Shown here: piece after piece, positions 1-8,195 of the stretch | How the letters are laid out: each line of letters starts with the position of its first letter | How positions within the stretch are numbered: the first letter of the stretch is position 1 | Origin: CAZWSX01 sp964636985 | GTDB taxonomy: Bacteria > Planctomycetota > Planctomycetia > Pirellulales > Pirellulaceae | NCBI GenBank assembly: GCA_964636985.1 | Contig: CAZWSX010000004.1 | Coordinates: 124,001-188,000, forward strand | Length of the DNA: 64,000 nucleotides | Direction: 5' to 3' | The notes under the pieces: model-generated | The model's input: only the letters and a program-made list of their open reading frames with translations | Told to the model about the DNA's origin: nothing | The model's database searches: none | Program-made: the position numbers and the translations under genes

Positions 1-103
1 TGGAGTGCACATCAGGAGGTGGGCGAGTCGAATGACTGGGATCAGCGATCCAGTATCATTCTCGCTTGCGATGTGACCAACTTCAAGCAAGCGTTCCCCC
101 CCG

Positions 104-1564
104 TCAACGACGATCGCCCGCGGGTTGCTCTTCCTGATGTTCCGTGGTTGCATGTTCGCTGGCAACCGGCACTAAAAGATGCAATTTCTCTCGCTGCTTA
201 AGCAACTCGACTGCTGCGTGGTAGCGTGAGGTTACGCCAGCTTGCGGCCAAATGCCACCCAAGACCACCAGCGCCGCCAGCGAGAGGACCGCGACCTGCT
301 CGCGACGTCCCAGCGCCAACGAGACCGACGACTCGTGCACGGTACCGGTAAAGAGTCGGAAATAAGCCCGCACTACCGAGATGCCATTGATCGTGGCCGC
401 CAGGACGACCAGTGCGCCAAAGTAAGGGCGCTCGGTCACGGCGGCGTCGACGAGCAACTCGCCACCGACAAAACCAGTCGTTCCGGGAAAGCCCACGCTG
501 GCCACCCCGGTCAAAAAGAAGCAAACGGCCAGGGCCGGCGTGTGGCCATACAAGCCATGAAACGCGTCGAGCTTCAATCGGCCGCGGCGGGCTTCCAGGG
601 CGCGGAGCGTTAATCCGAAGCCGCACAGCGATAGCGCCGTGGCAATCCATAGGGAAAGCGCGCCGGTCACCGCGATGGGCGCGTCGAGGTCCAAACCCGC
701 CATGACCAGCGAGGCGTGGCTTAACAGCAGAAAGCAGAAGAATCGCCGCGCATCGGTTTGGACCAGCGACATTCCAGCCGCGTACACAGCCGTAAACGTG
801 GACAGGACGCCGATGATCGATAGCACATTGTGCGACGCCGTGGGATAGAGGAGTCGCACCAGCGTAAGGGCGCCAAACAACGGAGTGCAAAATAAGAGCG
901 ACGTTCCAAACGTGGCCTTTTCGAACAGGTCGGGCATCCACAAATGAAAGGGAAACGTGCCGCTACGGACCAACACCGCGATTGCCAAGGCGGCTACGCC
1001 GATGGTCGCGAATGGCCCTCCCAGCGACATCATGGTCTGCCCCACGATCAATAAGATCGCAAACAGCCCCATGAAAATCATGTAGACGCGCGAACATCGC
1101 CCGCGCGATTGAATTTCGAAGAACGGCGGGATGCACCCCAGGACCAGGAAGACCACTAAGATCCACGGCCGATGCGGGTTGACGCTCAAGGTTCCCAGCG
1201 CCGCCGCTTCGCCCACGAGCATCCAGGCAAACGAGAAGCGGCGAATTTTCGTTTTGAGTGTCGTGAAGGTCGTCAAGAAGTACAGCAGTGCCACGCACGG
1301 CAACAGTGGCGCGTTAAGTTGGTCAAGCAAGAACAACTCGTCCTTGAAGATCAGCGACATGAAGTGCCAGGTATCCTCAGCCTCCTTGGCATGAATGAGG
1401 CCGAAGTCCTGCCACTCGGCGACGGTGCTCAACAGCGACAGACCGGTGATGAACACGCACCATTGCCGCGCGGCATAGCTGTCGCGAACGCGCGACAGGA
1501 CCGCCGCGCCGAGCAATGGAATCAAGATCGACAGTTCGATCCAGGGGAAATGGAGGTCTTTCAC
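104..1564 (-). CDS. NuoM/NuoN-like membrane subunit in the DAB carbon-uptake operon
   Basis: Integral membrane protein of 486 residues from the proton-translocating NADH dehydrogenase subunit L/M/N family, with about a dozen hydrophobic segments up to residue ~440 and a polar C-terminal tail. It is the third gene of a minus-strand operon after dabA and the dabB-like gene; its GTG start overlaps the previous stop by four bases (GTGA), so translation is probably coupled. No other complex I gene is nearby, so a role as a second ion-conducting partner of DabA is inferred from context. Where family members carry the conserved GK before the FPFHxWLP-like segment, this protein reads RSGTFPFHLWMP, so the transmembrane lysine is missing at that site and ion conduction may be changed. 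An Mrp- or Hyf-type subunit is the alternative. Confidence 0.8.
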   Translation of the reverse strand: MKDLHFPWIELSILIPLLGAAVLSRVRDSYAARQWCVFITGLSLLSTVAEWQDFGLIHAKEAEDTWHFMSLIFKDELFLLDQLNAPLLPCVALLYFLTTFTTLKTKIRRFSFAWMLVGEAAALGTLSVNPHRPWILVVFLVLGCIPPFFEIQSRGRCSRVYMIFMGLFAILLIVGQTMMSLGGPFATIGVAALAIAVLVRSGTFPFHLWMPDLFEKATFGTSLLFCTPLFGALTLVRLLYPTASHNVLSIIGVLSTFTAVYAAGMSLVQTDARRFFCFLLLSHASLVMAGLDLDAPIAVTGALSLWIATALSLCGFGLTLRALEARRGRLKLDAFHGLYGHTPALAVCFFLTGVASVGFPGTTGFVGGELLVDAAVTERPYFGALVVLAATINGISVVRAYFRLFTGTVHESSVSLALGRREQVAVLSLAALVVLGGIWPQAGVTSRYHAAVELLKQREKLHLLVPVASEHATTEHQEEQPAGDRR

Positions 1565-3075
1565 ACCAGATCCTCCAACATAGTCGAACGCGGTTGCCGC
1601 GACTCGTCTTCCTCCGGCTGTGATAAAAGCTTAGTGGCTTGTTTTTCGAAGCCGTCGCAAGACCGAAAAAGAGCCAGCAAAGGCTCCACAAAAAATCGCT
1701 TCAGGGCGTTGTCCAAAAAGCCTCGCTCCATAGCGAAACGGTACCACGCCAGATTTCCACTCTTGGAAGCGCGAGCCACCCACGAGCCACTGCGGGCCTC
1801 CGGCAAACGGCTGCCAATGGCGTCTTCCATGACTCGATAGTCGTACAGAATCGTGGGCGCTCTCACGAGTTGCAGGGTTCGCCAGCAGCCATGGCCGAGA
1901 ATGTGAAGCAATGCCCAGTAACGAATTCCAAACCCAACGCTTTCCCAAGGAGTCGGTCCCAGGGGAGCGGCATCCGAATGGGCAGTTCCTGCCGACCACC
2001 GGGCCAACGCAACCACCACGCTGGCCAAGCCGATCTCGGCGACGATGATCCCAACCTGCGTCAACGATGCGAACGATAGCGCGCATTTGATATCGCACTG
2101 CACTTTGCCCGCGTAGTTGGCGAAGATCGCTGAAATCAGGCCGATCGCCACCACGATGAGCGCCAGCGCCAGCGACGCATCAAGCAACGGACTAAACCGC
2201 AGCAGCAGATAGGCCCCCAGGTGGACGCTCAGCGCGCCGTAGAAAACGGCGCTCGAAGGTGTGGGACCCTCCATCGCCCGCGGCAGCCAGCCGGAAAATG
2301 GAACTAGCGCCGATTTTCCCGCGGCCGCCCACACCACCAGCAAGCCGACGATCAGGACCCGTGCCGGAGTCATGGCCGGCGTCGGATCGACGCGGCCCGC
2401 CGGCCACGGTACTTGGCCCAAAAAGCTGGCAAAATCGCCATGGCCTTCCACGTGATGCAGGGCCACCGCCGCCAACAACAGGGCAGCATCGGCGACTCGA
2501 TAAACCACCCACACGTGAAGGCCATTCTTCACGGGCGATTGCCGGTCGTGAAAAAATGCGACCAGCAACGCTGACGAAAGGCCTACCAGCTCCCAACCCG
2601 CGAAGAGCGTTTCGATCGTCCCGGCAAGAGTTGCAACCACGATGCCTAAGAGGAACATCGAGTAAAGCAGGAAGAACCGGGCGAACGCGTGCTCGCGGTG
2701 CATGTAGCGATTGGCGAACGCGCCGACCGTACCGCAAAGGACGAGCGACAGAATCACGAACGGGACGGACAAACGGTCGAACACAAACTTCACCGCGAAG
2801 GTGAAGTGTTCATCTTTGATGGAGATCCAGTTCCCTAACTGCACCACAACAGGTTTGTCGTCGTGGGTTAACATAAACCCGAGCACCGCCAGTGCAGCCA
2901 GGAGCGCAATAAAGGTGCTCGTTTGCACGAGCCGTCCGATGACTCGCTCGGGAAGCTGCCACGATACCAGGGCCGCAATCCCCAAAATGGCGAAGAGGAT
3001 CGCAGGCGACAGCAGCACGACCACGCCAATCCGCTGCACGAACAGTTCAAAGTCCAAAGCAGTTGCTCCTCCCAA
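1561..3075 (-). CDS. dabB: DabB-like (NuoL-type) ion-conducting subunit of bicarbonate uptake complex
   Basis: Membrane protein of 504 residues with the NuoL/MrpA-type proton-channel domain. The central segment AAGKSALVPFSGWLP followed by AMEGPTPSSA is the family hallmark and includes the transmembrane lysine. It starts 11 bases after the dabA stop and overlaps the next gene by four bases, forming a dabA-dabB-nuoM-like operon. In characterised DAB systems DabB supplies the ion gradient that drives vectorial CO2 hydration by DabA; that role is inferred here from family and position. The C-terminal ~100 residues are soluble and charged and include the sequence around MEDAIG, common in DabB/NuoL relatives in carbon-uptake operons. 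Length is normal for DabB. Confidence 0.85.
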   Translation of the reverse strand: MGGATALDFELFVQRIGVVVLLSPAILFAILGIAALVSWQLPERVIGRLVQTSTFIALLAALAVLGFMLTHDDKPVVVQLGNWISIKDEHFTFAVKFVFDRLSVPFVILSLVLCGTVGAFANRYMHREHAFARFFLLYSMFLLGIVVATLAGTIETLFAGWELVGLSSALLVAFFHDRQSPVKNGLHVWVVYRVADAALLLAAVALHHVEGHGDFASFLGQVPWPAGRVDPTPAMTPARVLIVGLLVVWAAAGKSALVPFSGWLPRAMEGPTPSSAVFYGALSVHLGAYLLLRFSPLLDASLALALIVVAIGLISAIFANYAGKVQCDIKCALSFASLTQVGIIVAEIGLASVVVALARWSAGTAHSDAAPLGPTPWESVGFGIRYWALLHILGHGCWRTLQLVRAPTILYDYRVMEDAIGSRLPEARSGSWVARASKSGNLAWYRFAMERGFLDNALKRFFVEPLLALFRSCDGFEKQATKLLSQPEEDESRQPRSTMLEDLV

Positions 3076-3086
3076 TGGTCCGAGGC

Positions 3087-6000
3087 CTACGGTTCGAGCC
3101 GAGCGAAGCCGAGATGTTCCCGCCGACCACGATACCAGTCGAGGGATGAGGGAGTCGACGGCAGATGCGTTTTCGTCGGCCGATACGGGAGGTATTTTCC
3201 TTCGCGATAGGTCGTCACTGCGCCCGTATCGGGATCAATCAAGGCCAGCCGCACCCACTCGTTGCGAATGATTCGCTCCACCTGGGTGTTGCGTTTCATG
3301 ATCTTTTCGATCACTTCCGGCCTCGTTTCAAGGAAAAACATCAACCGAAGCGGCTCGTTGATTTCGACCCCTTGCCAAGGCAAGCCGGAGCGCAAGTCGC
3401 TCGCCGAGCCGTCCATCACTCCCAACAAAGAGGTTACGTTGTGCGGGAGCTTGGTTCCCGAACCCCAACCCGCCGAATCGATCGTCGAGAAGTAGTACTG
3501 CAAGTTAATGCCCGAGCAAACGGGAATCACTGCCGAGAGGATCTTGCCAAGCGTGGTCCCATCCTCATCGTCTTGATGAGGGTCGTACGACTGCATGAAG
3601 CACCGACGATCCATGTAAAGACCGCGAGTGATCGAACGTCGGCCGACCACCGTCATGCCGTTGGTCGCATTGCCGAATTCCGGCCGGGTTTGCGCCAGGT
3701 CTTGGGAGCGCCCTTCAACGTGTTGAAGGGCCTCTTCCGGAGATTGGTCGAGCGGGGCGGAATCGAATCGCCGGCACCGCTCGTGAGCGTTCCTTTCGCA
3801 GGCCTGCGCAAGTAAGGCGCGGGCCTCGTCGAAATCCTTCAGGTATCGCCGCGGAAGCAAATCGAGGTCCGAGAAAATGATTGCGTCGGCGGTCGTGTTG
3901 TGCCAACCGCCAATGAACACCGTTTCGCTTGGGATCGACAAGCCCCGCGACGCCAAGATACTGCGAACGCGCGGATCGTTCAGAATCACCGCCAGCGCCC
4001 GCGCGTTGGGGCCGCCGATGCCCCCGGAGCACGCTCCGCAGTCGTAACACGATTTGTGGGGGTTGTTCAAACAAAACGCACCGTGGCCAAAGAACATCAC
4101 CAGCCGCGCAAACTTCGACGTCAGGCCGATTTGCCGCAGCAAATTCTCGCCCAGGGCCGCCATTTCTTCGACGCTAAAGCCGATCCCGTCTTCTTCCTTG
4201 GAGGGTGTATCCCCTTCCCTTTCGATGACGAGCCGCGTCACGGGAGGCGGTTCGACGAAGGCGTTCATCGCATTGAGAATGCGCGACGTCCAGCGTGGAA
4301 AAAGGACCCGCGCGATCAACGGGATCGACGCTAGTACTCCCAGCGAACCGGTCAGCACTGCGCCAAACGGCGCAGTAAACGTCCCCTGGTGGACTTCGTG
4401 CGAGGCTTTGCCGAGCACACGCCGCGTTTGCGTGCGTTGTTTGTGAGCCTCGACCAATGAGTAGACCACCTCTTCGGTCACCCAGTGTTTGGGCCGAACC
4501 ACAATGGGACAAAGGGTCGTGAAGGTTGCATCCGCGACGCCGCGAAAGTACATCGGAATGCCGAAAAAACCCGGCGCTCCAAAGGTCTCGAACTCCGGCG
4601 CCGTCTCTTCTAAGTGGCGGCGAAACGATTCTTCCCGCGTATCAATGCAGAACACCGCTTGGAACTTGGGCATCGGCGGCGTCGGTTTGACGCTGGTCGC
4701 ATGGATCGCGATCGCATCGAGCGCGCGGATGTGGTAGTTGCGCTCAAACGCGTGATGCATCACCTTTCGGCGTTCGTAGCTGGAAAACCGTTCGATCTCC
4801 CCCAGCAGCGCACTCCATTGAAAGTCTGACAGCTCGAACAGGAAGGGAGGTGTCCATCCCAAGAGCTGGGCCAGCTGAAAGACCTGGAACGCGAGCGGCT
4901 CGACCTTGTAGGGCGTGGCCTTGGAGGCCTCGTACCATGCGTGATGGCGCAGCTCCGCCAGCGGTCCGTTCCAGTGCATCTGCGCTCGAGCGATGTATTC
5001 CGCAGCCAGGCGTTTAAGCAACAATCGCACGGCCACGAATTCGACCAGCGTGCCAGCGGGGACGTCCTTGGCGACCCGATCCCCGCGGACTTCCATTTGC
5101 CACAGCGTGCCCGCCCAGCCTTTGAGAGCGAGGGTGGTGGCCGGTAGAAAGTCTTCCCATTCGATCGGTGGAACGCCTAGCAGCTGCAACGATTCGGCGG
5201 CCGACTCGAGCGGGGTCAGGCGTCGCTCCGAAATACTGGCCAGCGCTTCAGGCAACTTCTCCATCCAGGCGGGTAACGGGCCGTTACCGCTACGATAGAG
5301 TTGGGAAAAGGCTTCGAAGAATCCCGCCTCGCGAAGCGGCAATTTCCACTGCGCGAAGCCTTGGTCCGTAAATGCCGCGCAGAACTTGATCAAGGGATCA
5401 GCGATCCACTCGTCCATATCAATCTTGGTCGCAGCCAGGAGCACGTCGCGATGACGCAACAAAGGCATCGGCACTGGCGGCATGGCACGCCGGCGACGGA
5501 CGCCGTCACGACAAACTCGCCATAACGCTTGAAGGGAAAAGGCTTCCCAATCGCTCCGATCCCATTCCTGAACGGCGTCGGCGCCAAACCGAACAAACAA
5601 GTCGCCCACCGTTGATTGAAAACGACTTGCGGCACGATCGGATGTAGAGTTGCTCGTGTTGGGCGCTGCATGAGCGCCGTTCACACGCTCGTCCAATTCG
5701 TGCGCGTCAACGCGATCGGAACGGCTTTCTGTGGGCGCGCCGCCGGAGGCTTCGCTGGCGTGAGAAATTGCCCAGGTCCGCGTTTCCTCTAAGAATCGAT
5801 CTCGCGTGGCGGGCGTCGCTTCGGCCCGGATATGGCGCAAAGCATCGGTCTCGGCGACGAACCAGCGCAGCTCCTCAGCCGTCGCCTTGGCAATGGGGTG
5901 CAGCAGCATCGTGCGGAAGAGATCGATTCGCTTGCAAGTGCCGCCAATGGATTCGCTTGCGGTCTCGCCCAAGTAATCGAGCAACTCGCCTTCGACGTCT

Positions 6001-6284
6001 TCCAACGTGATGCGGCCGGTCTCAATCGCCTTGTGGTAGCGGTCTTCAGACCAATAGGGCTGGCAGCCAAACAACCGCCCGCCGCGTCGCACGCCTTCGT
6101 CAAAGGGGACGTGCTCGAATGCCTCGAGTGTGTTCAGGAACACAAAGGCCGTGATGGGACCTTGCGCCGGCAAGAGCGATGCAGCATTGCTAATCGCAAC
6201 ACGAAGACGGTCCAAATTGTCGGGAGAGGGGCTTGCGGAAGACGTCAACGATTCTCCCGACGACGAAGTTGCGGCGGAATCCAT
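3087..6284 (-). CDS. dabA: Inorganic carbon transporter subunit DabA (DUF2309/UPF0753)
   Basis: A 1065-residue protein of the DUF2309 family, the catalytic subunit of the DAB (DIC accumulation) complex that converts CO2 to bicarbonate at the membrane and so concentrates inorganic carbon. The zinc site resembling beta-carbonic anhydrase is visible: Cys546-x-Asp548 in the FCIDTREESFR motif, His734 in FFGHG and Cys749 in YDCGACSGG. The 15-residue spacing between the His and the last Cys is the same as I recall for the characterised Halothiobacillus protein. The first ~25 residues are Ser-rich and low complexity. First gene of the operon; no other gene lies between its ATG and the beta-helix gene at 6422. 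In a presumably heterotrophic planctomycete the likely role is bicarbonate supply for carboxylases rather than autotrophy. Confidence 0.93.
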   Translation of the reverse strand: MDSAATSSSGESLTSSASPSPDNLDRLRVAISNAASLLPAQGPITAFVFLNTLEAFEHVPFDEGVRRGGRLFGCQPYWSEDRYHKAIETGRITLEDVEGELLDYLGETASESIGGTCKRIDLFRTMLLHPIAKATAEELRWFVAETDALRHIRAEATPATRDRFLEETRTWAISHASEASGGAPTESRSDRVDAHELDERVNGAHAAPNTSNSTSDRAASRFQSTVGDLFVRFGADAVQEWDRSDWEAFSLQALWRVCRDGVRRRRAMPPVPMPLLRHRDVLLAATKIDMDEWIADPLIKFCAAFTDQGFAQWKLPLREAGFFEAFSQLYRSGNGPLPAWMEKLPEALASISERRLTPLESAAESLQLLGVPPIEWEDFLPATTLALKGWAGTLWQMEVRGDRVAKDVPAGTLVEFVAVRLLLKRLAAEYIARAQMHWNGPLAELRHHAWYEASKATPYKVEPLAFQVFQLAQLLGWTPPFLFELSDFQWSALLGEIERFSSYERRKVMHHAFERNYHIRALDAIAIHATSVKPTPPMPKFQAVFCIDTREESFRRHLEETAPEFETFGAPGFFGIPMYFRGVADATFTTLCPIVVRPKHWVTEEVVYSLVEAHKQRTQTRRVLGKASHEVHQGTFTAPFGAVLTGSLGVLASIPLIARVLFPRWTSRILNAMNAFVEPPPVTRLVIEREGDTPSKEEDGIGFSVEEMAALGENLLRQIGLTSKFARLVMFFGHGAFCLNNPHKSCYDCGACSGGIGGPNARALAVILNDPRVRSILASRGLSIPSETVFIGGWHNTTADAIIFSDLDLLPRRYLKDFDEARALLAQACERNAHERCRRFDSAPLDQSPEEALQHVEGRSQDLAQTRPEFGNATNGMTVVGRRSITRGLYMDRRCFMQSYDPHQDDEDGTTLGKILSAVIPVCSGINLQYYFSTIDSAGWGSGTKLPHNVTSLLGVMDGSASDLRSGLPWQGVEINEPLRLMFFLETRPEVIEKIMKRNTQVERIIRNEWVRLALIDPDTGAVTTYREGKYLPYRPTKTHLPSTPSSLDWYRGRREHLGFARLEP

Positions 6285-6421
6285 ACCCCTCCAACATCAA
6301 CCAAACAACATATGCAGTCACTAGGTGGCGTTAAGCATAATGCTTGCCTTACGGCCGGTCGCGACCAGGTTGGCACGTGAACATTACAGATCGTTCAGGT
6401 TGCGGCTTCGAGCAAGCTTGT

Positions 6422-7753
6422 TTAGGCCTTTCGCTGATCGTCAACCTGTGTTTTAAAACCCGAAATCTCGTTGTCTACAAGTTGAATCGTTTTGGTCTTG
6501 GCCCCGATCCGAATCGCCGTCCGGGTGGCGGGACCGCGCCCATCGGAGACGACGTTCCTCTCCAGAACCACGTCCTCCGTTTCTCCCTGGACTTGGATGG
6601 CCACGGCGTCCGCCGACCGGCCATTGTCGATCCATTTGTTCCTGACAAATCGGTTCCGGTGGGGCGAAAAGGATCGCGAGGCTTCGTCGCGGAAGTGGAG
6701 CCCGTGATCACGGCTCCCTTCGATAACGTTGTCGACAACCAGATTCTCGACATCGCGGTGACCGATGGAGACGCCCACGCGGTTGTCGACCAGCCGGTTC
6801 CGTTCCGCCAATCCGTAGCGCACGCCCCAGCAGAAAAACAGGCCGATATCGTTGTTTTTCAACTCATTATCGCGCATGATCGGCCGCTGCGAACCGGAGC
6901 CCGGATGCAGCCCCAAGCCGACGTGATCGTGGCTGCGACATTTTTCGACCACCATGTCGTGGCAGATTTGCCAACTGATGCCGTCGCCGTTGTAGTCATG
7001 GGCGGTCACTCCTTGGATCCGCCCCTCCGCGCAGTCTTGCAAGAAAATGCAGCCGGCATAATTGCCATCGAGATTGGCGTTCTTCTTTCCGTTTCCATCC
7101 AGGCGGATGTTCTCGATCGCGAACTTCGAGATCTCTTCGCCGGTGATGATGGGAAACAACGTCGAGATGGTGGTATCGCCGCGGAGCCAGAAGTTTTCTC
7201 GCAACGGGCGATCCAGCTTGAATCGCGCGCCGTCACGAGCCACAAGCGTCCGCTTGCAAACATCAACGCCGCCATTGTGTGGGTCTTTGGTTCGCAGGCA
7301 GATGCCGTCGCCGACGTTGAAACCCTTGGGATCGACGAGCGTGACTTCTTGGTCGTACCAGTCGGAATCGTCGGCCAACTTGGTCTCGATGCTGGGCGAC
7401 TTGATCAGGTGGGTATCGTCTCCTTCCCCTAGGATCCGCACTCCACTCCGCAGCCACACGGCGTTACGCAGTTGGTATTCGCCCCCGGCGACGTGAACCG
7501 TCCCTCCGCCGAGGCGAGCGACGTAGTCGACCGCGGCTTGCAGGACTCGATCGGTTGTTCCGTTGAGATCCGCGTTCTTATGGCCAACGCGAATGGTCAG
7601 CCGCTCCTTCCAATCGGGCTCAACCCGAGAGTCGCCCGAGGTCGAGCGGGCGTCTCGGACCATTGGCGGTTCATGGCCTAACAAGGACCGGCAAAAGATG
7701 GTTCCGGCAATTCCAGCCACAAAAGTGCGCCGGGAGCTTTTCCAGGAAGACAT
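6422..7753 (-). CDS. Tat-exported right-handed beta-helix (pectate-lyase-like) protein
   Basis: A 443-residue protein beginning with a twin-arginine type signal (KSSRRTFVAGIAG) and continuing into a glycine-rich turn motif (LGGGTVHVAGGEY) followed by many short strand-turn repeats with N-x-hydrophobic periodicity (for example NRLVDNRVGVSIG, DNVIEGSRDHGLHF, ERNVVSDGRG). This is the pattern of parallel beta-helix folds found in pectate lyases and polysaccharide-active proteins. No catalytic residues can be assigned with confidence. It lies alone, divergent from the surface-protein gene at 8196 and 137 bases upstream of dabA on the same strand. A periplasmic or extracellular carbohydrate-active role is inferred from fold only. 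Confidence 0.75.
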   Translation of the reverse strand: MSSWKSSRRTFVAGIAGTIFCRSLLGHEPPMVRDARSTSGDSRVEPDWKERLTIRVGHKNADLNGTTDRVLQAAVDYVARLGGGTVHVAGGEYQLRNAVWLRSGVRILGEGDDTHLIKSPSIETKLADDSDWYDQEVTLVDPKGFNVGDGICLRTKDPHNGGVDVCKRTLVARDGARFKLDRPLRENFWLRGDTTISTLFPIITGEEISKFAIENIRLDGNGKKNANLDGNYAGCIFLQDCAEGRIQGVTAHDYNGDGISWQICHDMVVEKCRSHDHVGLGLHPGSGSQRPIMRDNELKNNDIGLFFCWGVRYGLAERNRLVDNRVGVSIGHRDVENLVVDNVIEGSRDHGLHFRDEASRSFSPHRNRFVRNKWIDNGRSADAVAIQVQGETEDVVLERNVVSDGRGPATRTAIRIGAKTKTIQLVDNEISGFKTQVDDQRKA

Positions 7754-8195
7754 GACACTGGACTCCGCTTTTTTTGATTTCGACTTTCGAGAGGCTTACC
7801 GCATCGAAACCCATCCAACTTCCCTTTTCAATCCCTAGTGAAATGCTGTTCACCGAATCAAATTTCCACATCGAGCACCCATTTTGTGTGCGGTATGGCG
7901 CGAAACGATTCAGTTTTTGGATGGGGGCGCGGGATGGCTTCAAAATAGCGTTTTTTCGGTACTTTTGCCTGACGATCGCGTTGTATTACTTATCGCAGTC
8001 GGCAGGTCTTACCCACACCACAAATCTATTGTGGGATTTGGCTTGCCAATTAAGATCAATAGGGATGGCTTGATCCGCGCCACCGTGATCTTTGGGCAAT
8101 TTTGACTCGTTGAGCGCAATTGGGCTGACCTCCACGCCAGTAGTTTTTGAGACCGAACCATCCGCGACCCTCTCCGCATTCAGGGCTGATACTCC
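7754..8195. other. Divergent intergenic region of 442 bases
   Basis: Separates the beta-helix gene (minus) from the surface-protein gene (plus). No credible coding sequence in either strand. It holds a short inverted repeat, CCACAA-5-TTGTGG at 8018-8034, without a T tract, and is likely to carry both promoters, though no sigma-70 hexamer pair stands out. Confidence 0.5.

Noticed and set aside
1..153. Open minus-strand frame running off the left edge (about 51 codons)
   Set aside because: It overlaps the end of the NuoM-like gene by 50 bases, has no ribosome-binding site and no recognisable features; too short to judge at the window edge.
6344..7432. Plus-strand 362-codon frame opposite the beta-helix gene
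   Set aside because: Antisense shadow of a gene with a clear Tat signal and beta-helix repeats; no start signal of its own.
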